A stretch of 64,000 nt of DNA from Gillisia limnaea DSM 15749 (GCF_000243235.1 NZ_JH594606.1:3431709-3495708); one strand, 5' to 3'. Positions 51,726-61,447 are shown, numbered from the stretch's first letter. Notes: generated by a model from the letters alone, not told the origin. Translations and numbers: made by a program.

Positions 51726-53501
51726 CTAATGCTCGTAAATTGTATTATAAAGATTTTTGTATAATTCTTTTATATTTCTACGCTTTAACTTCATGGTAGG
51801 AGTAAGATGCTCACCTTCAATACTCCATACTTCTGGAGTTAGTTCAAATTTCTTCACTTTTTCCCAATGTCCAAATTTTTGATTATAAAAATCTACTTCA
51901 TCCTGAATCCTTGTTATTACTTCAGGGTTTTTGATCATTTCTTCTTTGGTGGTTCCAATATCAATATTTTTTCGCTTTGCCCATTCTTCCACAAATTCAA
52001 AATTTGGCTGAATAAATGCGGCAGGCATTTTTTCACCCTCGCCAATAACCATGATCTGCTCGATGAAACGAGATTGTTTCATGATATTTTCAATAAGCTG
52101 TGGGGCTACATATTTCCCTCCGGAAGTTTTAAACATTTCCTTCTTTCTGTCGGTAATCCTTAAAAAATCCTCGCTGTCAACTTCTCCAATATCTCCTGTA
52201 TGGAACCATCCATCTTCATCGATAGCTTCATTGGTTTTATCTGGTTCTTTATAATAACCCAACATTAAATTAGGTCCTTTGGTAAGTATCTCGCCATCCT
52301 CAGCAATTTTGACTTGTACCTTATCGATCACTTTTCCAACGCTTCCTATTTTGAACCCATGATTTCTTTGATCATTAACTGCAATTACCGGGGAAGTTTC
52401 GGTTAGTCCATAACCTTCCATAACCGGTATCTCTGCAGCGGCAAAAACTCTCGCCAATCTTGGTTGTAACGCAGCACTTCCGGAAACTATTAATTCTATA
52501 TTTCCACCTAAACCTTCTTTCCATTTGGAAAAAATGATCTTTCTTGCAATGTTTAATCTTGTTTCATACCACCAGCCATTTGCACCATAAGGCTCAAATT
52601 CCAAACCGAGTTCTACAGCCCAATAAAATAATTTTTGCTTAATCCCTCCCAGGGCAGAACCTTTGGCGATAATCTTATCATAGACTTTCTCTAATAGTCT
52701 TGGAACGGCGGTTATTACATGTGGTTTAACTTCCTTAAGATTATCACTTATCTTTTCAATAGATTCAGCAAAATAGATAGATACACTATAATACTGGTAT
52801 AGATAAAGGATCATTCTTTCAAAAATATGGCAAATTGGTAAGAAACTTAAAGCTGTATAAGTTCCAAACTCAAAAGGGACTCTTGAAGCGCTTCCTAAAA
52901 CATTGCTCACAATATTATTGTGTGATAACATTACCCCTTTTGGTCTCCCGGTAGTTCCGGAAGTATATATTAAAGTAGCCAGATCATCTGGTTGAACTGC
53001 CTTTTTCAGCTTTTCGACTTCATCCTGATTGCTTTTATCTTCTCCTAATGCAAGTACTTCTTTCCAGTTTTTACAACCTTCAATTTCATCAAAACAATAA
53101 ACTTCCTTTAGTTTGGTACGTTCTTTAATAGCATTTACTTTTTCCAGAACTTCCAAATCTGAAACAAAACAATAGATTGCTTCACTATGATTTAGTACAT
53201 ATTCATAATCTTCTTCTGAAATTGTAGGATATATAGGAACATCCTGAGCGCCTAACTGAAGGATCCCAATGTCCATAATATTCCATTCTGTTCGGTTTGA
53301 AGAGGATATCAGAGCTATTTTATCATTGGGTTTTACTCCAAGCCGAAGCAATCCCCGGCTAATAGTATTTGCCTTGTCTACATATTGTTGTGTTGACAAG
53401 GTTTCCCAGGTACCATTATATTTAGTTCCTAATGCCTTTTCCAGGGGATGATTTTCCAATTGATAATATGGAAAATCAAACAGTCTTTTTATTTCGATCA
53501 T
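51726..53501 (-). CDS. fadD: Long-chain fatty acid--CoA ligase (AMP-forming)
   Basis: 591 residues from ATG 53501 (MIEIKRLFDFPYYQLE), which matches the usual start in related proteins; an in-frame ATG at 53537 would add 12 residues. Adenylate-forming motifs: ATLIYTSGTTGRPKGVMLSHNN (P-loop, about 165-190), EGYGLTETSPV, GWFHTGDIGEVDSEDFLRITDRKKEMFKTSGGKYVAP. It activates fatty acids to acyl-CoA for the adjacent beta-oxidation operon. The gene has its own terminator and a TAGATTTG box upstream, so it is transcribed apart from marR and fadN. Confidence 0.94.
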   Translation of the reverse strand: MIEIKRLFDFPYYQLENHPLEKALGTKYNGTWETLSTQQYVDKANTISRGLLRLGVKPNDKIALISSSNRTEWNIMDIGILQLGAQDVPIYPTISEEDYEYVLNHSEAIYCFVSDLEVLEKVNAIKERTKLKEVYCFDEIEGCKNWKEVLALGEDKSNQDEVEKLKKAVQPDDLATLIYTSGTTGRPKGVMLSHNNIVSNVLGSASRVPFEFGTYTALSFLPICHIFERMILYLYQYYSVSIYFAESIEKISDNLKEVKPHVITAVPRLLEKVYDKIIAKGSALGGIKQKLFYWAVELGLEFEPYGANGWWYETRLNIARKIIFSKWKEGLGGNIELIVSGSAALQPRLARVFAAAEIPVMEGYGLTETSPVIAVNDQRNHGFKIGSVGKVIDKVQVKIAEDGEILTKGPNLMLGYYKEPDKTNEAIDEDGWFHTGDIGEVDSEDFLRITDRKKEMFKTSGGKYVAPQLIENIMKQSRFIEQIMVIGEGEKMPAAFIQPNFEFVEEWAKRKNIDIGTTKEEMIKNPEVITRIQDEVDFYNQKFGHWEKVKKFELTPEVWSIEGEHLTPTMKLKRRNIKELYKNLYNTIYEH

Positions 53502-53560
53502 TTGTTTGTGAATGTTTTTATGGGATATTCCTTGCAAAATAGGAAATTAAAGGTCTATTT

Positions 53561-53568
53561 CAAATCTA
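53561..53568 (-). promoter_or_regulatory. -7 box (TAGATTTG) of fadD
   Basis: Exact TAnnTTTG match on the minus strand about 60 bp upstream of the fadD ATG; -33 element not clear. Confidence 0.45.
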
Positions 53569-53575
53569 TTTTATA

Positions 53576-53605
53576 AAAAAAGAGGGGATATTTTCATATC
53601 CCCTC
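53576..53605 (-). terminator. Terminator of purL
   Basis: Perfect 9-bp stem GAGGGGATA / TATCCCCTC followed by a T7 run on the minus strand, 27 bp after the purL stop. Confidence 0.88.
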
Positions 53606-53631
53606 AATTAAATTTGAAATAACCTCAAACT

Positions 53632-56600
53632 CTATTTTTGTTCTAACCACTTTCTGGCATTCACAAATGCTTCCATCCAGGGAGAAACTTCATCTTTTCG
53701 GCCTTTTGGATAATGTGCCCAATTCCATTGAAATGTAGACCTTTCCAAATGCGGCATTGTCACAAGGTGTCTCCCAGTTGTATCGGTCATCATCGCTATA
53801 TTGTAATGCGATCCGTTAGGATTTGCAGGATAGCCGGTATAGCCATATTTTCCAACGATATTGTACTTGCTTTCTTCATAAGGTAAGCTAAACCTTCCTT
53901 CTCCGTGCGCTGCCCATATACCAAGTTTACTTCCGGAAAGACTTGAAAGCATTACAGAATTGTTAGCCTGAATTTCTACCGAAGTAAAATTACATTCAAA
54001 CTTATGTGATTTGTTGTAAAGCATTTTTGGTTTTTGGGAATCTTCAGGATTTATTAGACCCAATTCTATAAATAACTGGCATCCGTTACAAACTCCCAAA
54101 GACAGCGTGTCCTCGCGCTTAAAGAAGTTCTCAAGCGCCTTACCGGCTTTTTCATTGTATAAAAATCCGCCGGCCCATCCTTTTGCACTTCCCAGCACAT
54201 CAGAATTTGAAAAGCCTCCTACTGCTGCAATAAATTTAATATCTTCTAAAGTTTCCCTTCCGGTTATCAGGTCGGTCATATGAACATCCTTTACATCAAA
54301 TCCTGCGAGATACATCGCTCGGGCCATTTCACGTTCGCTATTGGAGCCTTTTTCCCTTATTATGGCAGCTTTAATCCTTGGTTTATCTCCATTAATTAAA
54401 GGAAGTTTTCCATCAAAATCCTTCGGAAAAACAAATTTTAGCGGCTGGTTTTTGTAATTGCTGAAACGTTGTGTGGCCATATCGATCCCACTTTGTTTTT
54501 GGTCCAGCAAAAACGAAGTTTCATACCAAGTATCCCGAAGATTTGGAATGTCAAATTCAAAGTTTTGATTTCCGTTTTTAATAGTTACCAGCCTTCCTTC
54601 AGCAGGAGCACCTATCTTAAAAAAGGCTATATTCTCATCATGTAATAATTTTTCTACGGAATCATCTTTGGCCTGGAATACAATTCCGCAGTTCTCGTTG
54701 AAAAGCAACTTTATAGAATCTTTTTCATTTAATGCTGAAAGATCCAGGTGAGCGCCCAGGTTTACTTCAGCAAAACACATTTCCAGAAGCGTAGTGATCA
54801 ATCCTCCGGAAGCAACATCATGGCCGGCAAGAATGAGATCACTCTTTATCAAACCCTGCACAGTATTAAAAATGTTGGCAAATTGAGCATCGTCCTTAAT
54901 TGTTGGAACTTCATTACCAACTTTATTTAAAATTTGCGCGAAAGAAGAACCTCCAAGTTTAAAGGAGTCCTGAGATAAATTAATATAATAGATCGAACCT
55001 CCGTTTTTTTGAAGTACAGGCTCAACTACCTTAGTAATATCATCACAATGTCCGGCTGCAGAAATTATTACAGTTCCTGGGGATAAAACATCTCCATCTT
55101 TATATTTTTGTTTCATGGAAAGTGAATCCTTTCCTGTTGGAACATTTATTCCCAAAGCGATCGCAAAATCTGAAACTCCCTGGACGGCTTCATATAACCT
55201 GGCATCTTCGCCTTCGTTATTACAGGGCCACATCCAGTTTGCAGAAAGTGAAACCGACTTTAATCCTTTTTCCAGCGGTGCCCAGATTATATTGGAAAGT
55301 GCTTCTCCAATGGAATTTTTTGATCCTGCAACCGGATCTACCAAAGCAGAAATAGGGGAGTGGCCTATTGAAGTTGCCACACCTTCTTTCCCGTTGTAAT
55401 CCAAAGCCATCACGCCACAATTATTTAAAGGCAATTGCAATGGGCCTGCGGTTTGTTGTTTTGCCACTTTTCCGGTAACACAACGGTCTACCTTATTGGT
55501 GAGCCAATCCTTACAGCCAACAGATTCCAATTTTAGAACCTGATCTAAGTATTCATATATTTTATCTGAAGAATATTGAACCTCTTCATAGTTTCTTTGA
55601 ATGTTTTTATCGGTCATGACCGTTTTGGGAGAGCTCCCAAACATATCGGCCAGGGATAGATCCATAGGTTTTTCACCGTTACTTTTCCGCTGAAATACAA
55701 AATTATGGTCTTCGGTTACCTCTCCTACATCGTACATAGGAGTTCGTTCCCTTTCCGAGATCCTTTTCAGGATATCCATATCTTTTTCAGCAATAATAAG
55801 TCCCATTCTTTCCTGAGATTCATTCCCGATAATCTCCTTGGCTGAAAGGGTAGGATCTCCTACAGGCAATTTATCCAGATCAATGTTTCCGCCTGTTTCT
55901 TCCACAAGTTCACTAAGGCAGTTTAAATGTCCGCCAGCACCGTGATCATGAATTGAAATTATTGGGTTATGATCGCGCTCTACCATACCGCGAATTGCAT
56001 TTGCAGTTCGCTTTTGCATTTCGGGATTGGCACGTTGTACCGCATTAAGTTCAATACCGCTGCTAAATTCTCCTGTATCTGCAGAGGAAACGGCAGCTCC
56101 ACCCATTCCAATCCTGTAATTATCACCTCCCAGGACTACAATTTTATCTCCCTTTTTTGGAACTTCTTTTATAGCCTGATCAGCTTTTCCATATCCAATT
56201 CCACCTGCAAGCATAATGACTTTATCATAAGCCATGATCCGTTCGTGTTCAGAATGTTCGAACGTAAGTACAGAACCAGTAATTAAAGGTTGCCCAAATT
56301 TATTTCCAAAATCCGAGGCTCCGTTTGAGGCTTTTATCAAAATATCCATCGGGGTTTGATAGAGCCAGTCTCGTTCCTTTACCTTATCTTCCCAGGAACG
56401 ATTTTTTTGAAGCCTTGAGTAAGAAGTCATGTAAACTGCGGTCCCGGCTAATGGCAGTGAACCTTTTCCACCGGCCAGCCTGTCCCGAATCTCACCACCA
56501 CTACCTGTTGCAGCACCGTTAAAGGGCTCTACGGTTGTAGGAAAATTATGGGTTTCAGCTTTAATGGATATTACCGAATCAAAATCCTTTGTTTGATAAA

Positions 56601-57294
56601 AATCTGGAACATCTGCCGATTTAGGAGCAAACTGCTCAATCCGCGGTCCTTTTATAAAAGCTACATTATCTTTATATGCAGAAACTATTTCATTTGGGTT
56701 TTCTTCGGAAGTTTTTCTGATGAGTTTGAATAAGGTAGAAGGTTTTTCTTTTCCATCTATTACAAACGTTCCGTTGAATATCTTATGGCGACAATGTTCA
56801 GAATTCACCTGTGAAAAGCCAAATACTTCAGAATCTGTAAGTTTTCTTTCCAGTTTTTTTGCGAGACTTTCCAGGTATTCAACTTCATCTAAATTCAAAG
56901 ACAGTCCTTCCTGCTTGTTAAATGCTGCGATATCTTTTATTTCCAGCACCGGGGTTGGTTCTATATCAACTGAAAATATCTCCTGATCCAGACCTTCATA
57001 TTTCTGAGAGATCATAGGATCATAGTCTTTAAAATTTGAATCCACCTTCATGAATTCTTCTATTCGAATAATTCCTTTTATCCCCATGGTTTGGGTGATT
57101 TCCACGGCATTGGTACTCCAGGGAGAAACCATTGCGGCACGGGGACCAATAAAAAAATCTGCCAGTGCAGATTTATTGAGGTGTTGAGCGTCTCCAAAAA
57201 GCCAGTCTAATTTTGAAATATCCTGGGCTGAAAGTGAGGAATGCGTTAACACGGCGTAAACCTTGGTGGTTTGAGTTCCGAAGAATAGGATCAT
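53632..57294 (-). CDS. purL: Phosphoribosylformylglycinamidine synthase, single-chain large type
   Basis: 1220 residues, the length of the single-chain PurL of Bacteroidota and gammaproteobacteria. Order: PurS-like N-terminal part; linker with VFGFSQVNSEHCRHKIFNG; synthetase domains with SIKAETHNFPTTVEPFNGAATGSGGEIRD and MGGAAVSS; C-terminal class I glutaminase with nucleophile Cys in GVCNGCQLFIELG and the His/Glu pair near HGEGRF. It converts FGAR, glutamine and ATP to FGAM, the fourth step of purine synthesis. It stands alone with its own terminator and a TAAATTTG box 30-40 bp upstream. Confidence 0.97.
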   Translation of the reverse strand: MILFFGTQTTKVYAVLTHSSLSAQDISKLDWLFGDAQHLNKSALADFFIGPRAAMVSPWSTNAVEITQTMGIKGIIRIEEFMKVDSNFKDYDPMISQKYEGLDQEIFSVDIEPTPVLEIKDIAAFNKQEGLSLNLDEVEYLESLAKKLERKLTDSEVFGFSQVNSEHCRHKIFNGTFVIDGKEKPSTLFKLIRKTSEENPNEIVSAYKDNVAFIKGPRIEQFAPKSADVPDFYQTKDFDSVISIKAETHNFPTTVEPFNGAATGSGGEIRDRLAGGKGSLPLAGTAVYMTSYSRLQKNRSWEDKVKERDWLYQTPMDILIKASNGASDFGNKFGQPLITGSVLTFEHSEHERIMAYDKVIMLAGGIGYGKADQAIKEVPKKGDKIVVLGGDNYRIGMGGAAVSSADTGEFSSGIELNAVQRANPEMQKRTANAIRGMVERDHNPIISIHDHGAGGHLNCLSELVEETGGNIDLDKLPVGDPTLSAKEIIGNESQERMGLIIAEKDMDILKRISERERTPMYDVGEVTEDHNFVFQRKSNGEKPMDLSLADMFGSSPKTVMTDKNIQRNYEEVQYSSDKIYEYLDQVLKLESVGCKDWLTNKVDRCVTGKVAKQQTAGPLQLPLNNCGVMALDYNGKEGVATSIGHSPISALVDPVAGSKNSIGEALSNIIWAPLEKGLKSVSLSANWMWPCNNEGEDARLYEAVQGVSDFAIALGINVPTGKDSLSMKQKYKDGDVLSPGTVIISAAGHCDDITKVVEPVLQKNGGSIYYINLSQDSFKLGGSSFAQILNKVGNEVPTIKDDAQFANIFNTVQGLIKSDLILAGHDVASGGLITTLLEMCFAEVNLGAHLDLSALNEKDSIKLLFNENCGIVFQAKDDSVEKLLHDENIAFFKIGAPAEGRLVTIKNGNQNFEFDIPNLRDTWYETSFLLDQKQSGIDMATQRFSNYKNQPLKFVFPKDFDGKLPLINGDKPRIKAAIIREKGSNSEREMARAMYLAGFDVKDVHMTDLITGRETLEDIKFIAAVGGFSNSDVLGSAKGWAGGFLYNEKAGKALENFFKREDTLSLGVCNGCQLFIELGLINPEDSQKPKMLYNKSHKFECNFTSVEIQANNSVMLSSLSGSKLGIWAAHGEGRFSLPYEESKYNIVGKYGYTGYPANPNGSHYNIAMMTDTTGRHLVTMPHLERSTFQWNWAHYPKGRKDEVSPWMEAFVNARKWLEQK

Positions 57295-57326
57295 TCTGCT
57301 TGGTTTTGTATTGTTTTGAGAAAGGT

Positions 57327-57334
57327 CAAATTTA
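57327..57334 (-). promoter_or_regulatory. -7 box (TAAATTTG) of purL
   Basis: Exact TAnnTTTG match on the minus strand about 33 bp upstream of the purL ATG. The rest of the gap to 57586 holds only a small GCCTGC/GCAGGC stem at 57483-57510. Confidence 0.45.
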
Positions 57335-57586
57335 AGATATTTTTGTAAGAATAATGGCGGAATCCAATCTGAAAATTTAGCTGAAAAGTTACTTTTTTTT
57401 CAGGCTTTAAAAAATCAGGAACCTCCGGTCCAGACCATGAGATATGAAATGGAAAACAATTTTAATTTTTTGAGGCAATTCCGCCTGCATGAAATTTATT
57501 TTGGGCAGGCCCCAGGGAATTATAAAACTCGCTAGGGATTAAACTCAAACCAATTTTAAAAAGACCAATCAAAAAAATTGACGTTT

Positions 57587-58156
57587 TTAGTATTTTCCCA
57601 AATCGTCTATGTTATCCATTTCTAAAACTTCCCAGTTGTCTATATCAAACAGGGTGGAAGGTTCATCAATTGATTTTTTTCGAAGGAGCGTTTTATCCCT
57701 GGCAAAATAGTCGGAATTATCAATGGTTCCTATTACATCTATTAAAATTTCATTTTTAAAAAGTCCAATTGGATCATTTCCGTTAAAATCCATGGGAGCT
57801 CCTGTTTTTAGCAGGTCTGATTGCTGAATAATTTTAGAAATATCAGAACTTTCATTCGCTATAACATACACTTCATTATGGGAGATGGAGCCGGATAAAG
57901 GAAGATCACTCATCCAATTGCCACTGCCATTCGTTTGTTTTTTGATTGAATATCCTCCGGTTTCAAGATTGATACTTGCTCCTGTTAAATTGACTATTTC
58001 CAAAGCTTTATTAAATGAACTTCCTTCAATATATTCTGAAAAAAACAGTTCCTTTGAAAAGGTTTCAACCTCAGCAGGAATAGGTTCCGTATTATCTGAA
58101 GAGCATCCAACAACCAGCATAAATAGAAAGGCTTTGATGATTCCGGGCGTTTTCAT
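57587..58156 (-). CDS. Lamin-tail-domain lipoprotein
   Basis: 189 residues. Lipobox VVGCSSD (Cys18). Residues 35-150 fit a lamin tail domain (PF00932): LFFSEYIEGSSFNKALEIVNLTGASINLETGGYSI, SHNEVYVIAN and DFNGNDPIGLFKN. Such domains in secreted Bacteroidota proteins often precede nucleases or T9SS tails, but here the protein ends about 40 residues after the domain. It may be a complete small surface protein or the leftover N-terminus of a longer one; the end (LGKY, stop) shows no obvious frame continuation. No operon partner. Confidence 0.82.
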   Translation of the reverse strand: MKTPGIIKAFLFMLVVGCSSDNTEPIPAEVETFSKELFFSEYIEGSSFNKALEIVNLTGASINLETGGYSIKKQTNGSGNWMSDLPLSGSISHNEVYVIANESSDISKIIQQSDLLKTGAPMDFNGNDPIGLFKNEILIDVIGTIDNSDYFARDKTLLRKKSIDEPSTLFDIDNWEVLEMDNIDDLGKY

Positions 58157-58184
58157 AAGTAGATATTTATTGTTTTTAAACGTT

Positions 58185-58202
58185 CTCCCGAGCTATCGGG
58201 AG
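58185..58202. repeat. Palindromic intergenic repeat (CTCCCGAGCTATCGGGAG)
   Basis: Near-perfect hairpin just upstream of the lamin-tail gene. Related to the 20-bp element at 61318-61337 and to the partial one at 187-201. Confidence 0.6.
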
Positions 58203-58310
58203 CAATTCGCATTTCTTCAGTGGTGTTTATACAGGGTTTCCGTCATCCACATTTCAGAAATAAAGGATTTATAGTTAAGTTACTTCTAATTAATGATTTA
58301 TCCTATCGGT

Positions 58311-58346
58311 AAAAAAAAACACCGCCAGTATTTAGCTGGCAGTGTT
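58311..58346 (-). terminator. Terminator of the RsmB-like gene
   Basis: Stem AACAC-GCCAG / CTGGC-GTGTT with one mismatch, followed by a T9 run on the minus strand. Confidence 0.85.
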
Positions 58347-58375
58347 ATGAATCTTATAAAAATTTATGTCAAAAG

Positions 58376-59593
58376 CTATTTCTCTGTATTCTCCAGCATT
58401 GCCATATAGAATCCATCGTAGCCGGTTACCGAAGAAAGGAGTTTTTTATCTTTGATCAGTTTGAAATTTTTACCTGCTTCTCTTGCAAGGAATTTTTCAA
58501 CCTGTTCCTGATTTTCAGAAGGCAAAACAGAACAAGTAGCATACACCATTTTTCCGCCAGGTTTTAGAATTCGTGAATAGGTGTCTAGAATTTCCGCCTG
58601 AGTTTTTTTAATGTTTTCAATAAATTCTGGCTGTAATTTCCATTTGGCATCCGGATTACGGCTTAAAACTCCCAGACCGCTACAAGGTGCATCAATAAGA
58701 ACCCTGTCTGCCGTACCATATAGTTTTTTCACGACTTTAGTGGTGTCAATTGCCCGGGGATCAATATTATGAACTCCGGCACGTTTTGCCCGGCGTTTTA
58801 ATTCCTTCAGTTTGTTTTCGTAAATATCGGTTGCGATAATTTGTCCTTTATTTTCCATAATGGCGGCGATGTGCAATGTTTTCCCACCGGCACCGGCACA
58901 AGTATCCACCACTCTCATCCCTGGTTCTACCTCAAGAAAATGGGCTACCAGTTGTGAGTTCGCATCCTGAACTTCAAAATAACCTTTTTTAAAGGCTTCG
59001 GTTTTAAATACATTCGTGCGTTCTTCCAATTGCAGCGCATCGGGATAACCCTTAACAGGTTCTGCTATGACCTGCTCATCTTTTAAAATACTTCTTAAAT
59101 TATCCCTGGAGATATTTAAGGTATTTACTCTTAAAACAACCGGAGCCTGTTCATTTAGGGCATGAATTTCTTTTTCCCATATTTTTTCACCCAATTCTTT
59201 GACTCCCATCTCATCCATCCAGTCTGGAATAGATTCCCTGTATTTTCTGATTTTGCTTAATTCATCAAATTTCCCTTTTATTCTCCTGCTTGGAGTGGGC
59301 TCGATTTGTTTCCAGTCTGGTAATGTAATTCCGCGTAAAGTGGCCCAAACAGCGAATAATCTGAAAAGATTTTCACGGGAATATGGTGCTTTAACTTCGG
59401 CAATTTCTGAATATAAACGTTTCCATCGTACGATATCATAAGTGGTTTCAGCTATAAAACTGCGATCCCTTGAACCCCAGCGCTTATCGCGTTTGAGAGC
59501 TTTCTCGATCATTTTATCGGCATATTTCCCTTCGTTGAATATTTCAGAAAGGGCATCAACCGTTGCAAATACTAAATTTCTGTGTAAGCGCAT
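58376..59593 (-). CDS. RsmB/NOP-family rRNA (cytosine-C5)-methyltransferase
   Basis: 405 residues. An N-terminal helical part of about 150 residues (NusB-like region reduced) precedes the SAM-dependent methyltransferase fold: VVDTCAGAGGKTLHIAAIM (SAM binding), RVLIDAPCSGLGVLSRNPDAKW with the motif IV cysteine, and MVYATCSVLPSENQEQVEKFL with the catalytic motif VI cysteine. It methylates cytosine C5 in RNA, most likely 16S rRNA. Divergent from the YCF48-like gene. A TACCTTTG box lies 19-26 bp upstream of the start. Confidence 0.93.
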   Translation of the reverse strand: MRLHRNLVFATVDALSEIFNEGKYADKMIEKALKRDKRWGSRDRSFIAETTYDIVRWKRLYSEIAEVKAPYSRENLFRLFAVWATLRGITLPDWKQIEPTPSRRIKGKFDELSKIRKYRESIPDWMDEMGVKELGEKIWEKEIHALNEQAPVVLRVNTLNISRDNLRSILKDEQVIAEPVKGYPDALQLEERTNVFKTEAFKKGYFEVQDANSQLVAHFLEVEPGMRVVDTCAGAGGKTLHIAAIMENKGQIIATDIYENKLKELKRRAKRAGVHNIDPRAIDTTKVVKKLYGTADRVLIDAPCSGLGVLSRNPDAKWKLQPEFIENIKKTQAEILDTYSRILKPGGKMVYATCSVLPSENQEQVEKFLAREAGKNFKLIKDKKLLSSVTGYDGFYMAMLENTEK

Positions 59594-59611
59594 AGTTATA
59601 TTTTAAAGTTG

Positions 59612-59619
59612 CAAAGGTA
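59612..59619 (-). promoter_or_regulatory. -7 box (TACCTTTG) of the RsmB-like gene
   Basis: Exact TAnnTTTG match on the minus strand, in the TACCTTTGCA context often seen in this phylum. Confidence 0.6.
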
Positions 59620-59642
59620 CATTTTTTTGCATCGGAAAAATT

Positions 59643-59650
59643 TATCTTTG
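59643..59650 (+). promoter_or_regulatory. -7 box (TATCTTTG) of the YCF48-like gene
   Basis: Exact TAnnTTTG match on the plus strand, 48 bp upstream of the ATG. It makes a back-to-back promoter pair with the RsmB-like gene. Confidence 0.5.
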
Positions 59651-59697
59651 AACCAATTCTTATTATCCTATAATCACTAAAAATAAACTCGTCATCT

Positions 59698-60741
59698 ATG
59701 AAAATTATATATCTACTTTCCATATTACTTATAGCCGGTTGCGTTTCAAAGGAAACAAAGGAATCCCGGAAAGCTTATACCGAAGTTGAGATTCAAACTA
59801 TTCTGGAAGACGATTCTTTAAGCGTTAGAGCTATTGAAATTATGGGCAGCGATCTTGCATTTGCTGCTAATAATGGGATTTATGGGATCTATAACTCCAA
59901 TCCAGGGGAGTGGAATACCAACATCCAGGAGTATGATTCTATTCGTCCGGAATTTAGGGCGGTGGCCAGTACCTCTTCAGATTTTTTTATGCTGAGCATT
60001 GGAAATCCTGCATTATTATTTAAAACCGGGGATACGGGTTCCATGGAGTTGGTTTTTAAGGAGGGAAATGAAAAGGTATTTTACGATGCTATGACTTTCT
60101 GGAATGATAAGGAAGGAATCGCAATGGGAGATCCAATAGATGGCTGTTTATCCATAATCATTACTAGAGATGGTGGAAAAAACTGGAACAAAATTCAGTG
60201 TAATGTCCTCCCCCCGTTTATTAAAGGTGAAGCGGCTTTTGCTGCCAGCAATTCAAATATTGCGGTACAAGGAGATCATACCTGGATACTTTCCGGAGGA
60301 ATGAGATCGCGGGTTTTTTACTCACCGGATAAGGGAAATAACTGGGAGGTTTTTGAAACCCCTTTAATTCAGGGAACACGAACTTCAGGAGGCTATAGTA
60401 TTGATTTTTATGATGTCACTAACGGAATCATAATAGGAGGGGATTATACTGCACCTCAATTAAACAAAGCCAATAAAGCAATTACCACAGATGGCGGTAA
60501 AACCTGGCAATTGGTTGCCGATGGGAAAGATCCCGGTTATAAAAGCAGTGTGCGCTATGTGCCCGGAGGACAAGCTAATGAAATTGTGGCCGTTGGATTT
60601 ACCGGGATTTCCTATTCTAACAATAAAGGAGAAACCTGGCAAAAACTATCTGATGAGGGCTTTTTTACCATCCGGTTTTTAAATGATTCCACAGCTTATG
60701 CGGCCGGGAAAAGCAGAATAGCTAAACTGAAATTTAAATAA
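59698..60741 (+). CDS. YCF48/BNR-like beta-propeller lipoprotein
   Basis: 347 residues. Lipobox IAGCVSK (Cys15). The rest is a beta-propeller with BNR/YCF48-type repeats: ITRDGGKNWNKIQ, SPDKGNNWEVFE, TTDGGKTWQLVA and SNNKGETWQKLS, the Asp-box SxDxGxTW pattern. Relatives are often annotated as oxidoreductase or photosystem stability-like, but no catalytic residues are seen. Probably a periplasmic or surface scaffold. Single gene with its own promoter; a strong bidirectional hairpin lies between it and the next gene. Confidence 0.88.
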   Translation: MKIIYLLSILLIAGCVSKETKESRKAYTEVEIQTILEDDSLSVRAIEIMGSDLAFAANNGIYGIYNSNPGEWNTNIQEYDSIRPEFRAVASTSSDFFMLSIGNPALLFKTGDTGSMELVFKEGNEKVFYDAMTFWNDKEGIAMGDPIDGCLSIIITRDGGKNWNKIQCNVLPPFIKGEAAFAASNSNIAVQGDHTWILSGGMRSRVFYSPDKGNNWEVFETPLIQGTRTSGGYSIDFYDVTNGIIIGGDYTAPQLNKANKAITTDGGKTWQLVADGKDPGYKSSVRYVPGGQANEIVAVGFTGISYSNNKGETWQKLSDEGFFTIRFLNDSTAYAAGKSRIAKLKFK

Positions 60742-60765
60742 TTGGTGGCAATAAAGAACATCACT

Positions 60766-60802
60766 AAAAAAAAGAATTCCGGATGAAAATCATCCGGAAT
60801 TC
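60766..60802. terminator. Bidirectional terminator
   Basis: Perfect 12-bp stem GAATTCCGGATG / CATCCGGAATTC with an A8 tract on its left side, i.e. a T8 run for the minus-strand ECF operon. It lies between convergent genes. Confidence 0.87.
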
Positions 60803-60840
60803 ACAACAACTAACCAAAAAACTAACCATAAACTCTTTTG

Positions 60841-61293
60841 CTATTCGTTTTTTTCTGCGGACTTTCTCTCCCTGTATTCGCGGATCAGTTTTTTATTAAA
60901 ATCTGATTCAATTTTATGCAGTTTTATTATTTCCTTGGCCGAAAAGAACTGTTTTAGATCGGAAAATAATTCTTTTTTAATTTCATACTCTTCTCTTTCT
61001 ACGGTTAAATATTCTTTCAGCATTTCTTCAGCTTCAGCTTCAGAAATTTTATCAATATTATCCAGGTTCATATCTATATCCTCGCGGCGGTGAAGATCCC
61101 TTCTTTGGCATTCGTACCCATTGTAAATAGGCCAAAATTTTTGCGCGGTTTGAGGATTCATGTTGAGTTCCTGTGTGAAATAGGCAACCTTCATGGTTTT
61201 TATTTGTTCCCTGTGGTCTTCCTTGCTGGTCTTTTGAGCATTTGTACTTAAGGCAACAAAAAGAAAACTTAAAAGTAAAATTATGTTTTTCAT
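60841..61293 (-). CDS. Periplasmic Spy/CpxP-like sensor of the ECF operon
   Basis: 150 residues with a signal peptide (cleavage near TNAQ, residue 19). The mature protein is helical and strongly charged, with FTQELNMNPQTAQKFWPIYN and LFSDLKQFFSAKEIIKLHKIESDFNKKLIREYRER. This LTxxQAxxFWPIYxxY arrangement is typical of small proteins encoded third in ECF sigma operons of Flavobacteriia, sometimes annotated as sensors of ECF-type sigma factors. The fold resembles the LTXXQ/Spy family. It follows the anti-sigma gene with a 154-bp gap that holds a palindromic repeat. Role is inference from position. Confidence 0.82.
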   Translation of the reverse strand: MKNIILLLSFLFVALSTNAQKTSKEDHREQIKTMKVAYFTQELNMNPQTAQKFWPIYNGYECQRRDLHRREDIDMNLDNIDKISEAEAEEMLKEYLTVEREEYEIKKELFSDLKQFFSAKEIIKLHKIESDFNKKLIREYRERKSAEKNE

Positions 61294-61317
61294 CTGTTTC
61301 TATTATTTTTTTGATGA

Positions 61318-61337
61318 CTCCCGATAGCTATCTTGAG
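61318..61337. repeat. Palindromic intergenic repeat (CTCCCGATAGCTATC...)
   Basis: The element reads CTCCCGATAGCTATCTTGAG; its reverse complement is like CTCAAGCTATCGGGG at 187-201. A dispersed element with GATAGCTATC at its core. Confidence 0.6.
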
Positions 61338-61447
61338 TAACCTTCATATAATTATTTCGCTGTGTGAGAAATTTTTTCTAATGGATTTTTCATAATTATA
61401 TCATTTGTTCTCACATAGGTTAGGGGAGTATTTCCAATTTCTTTCAT

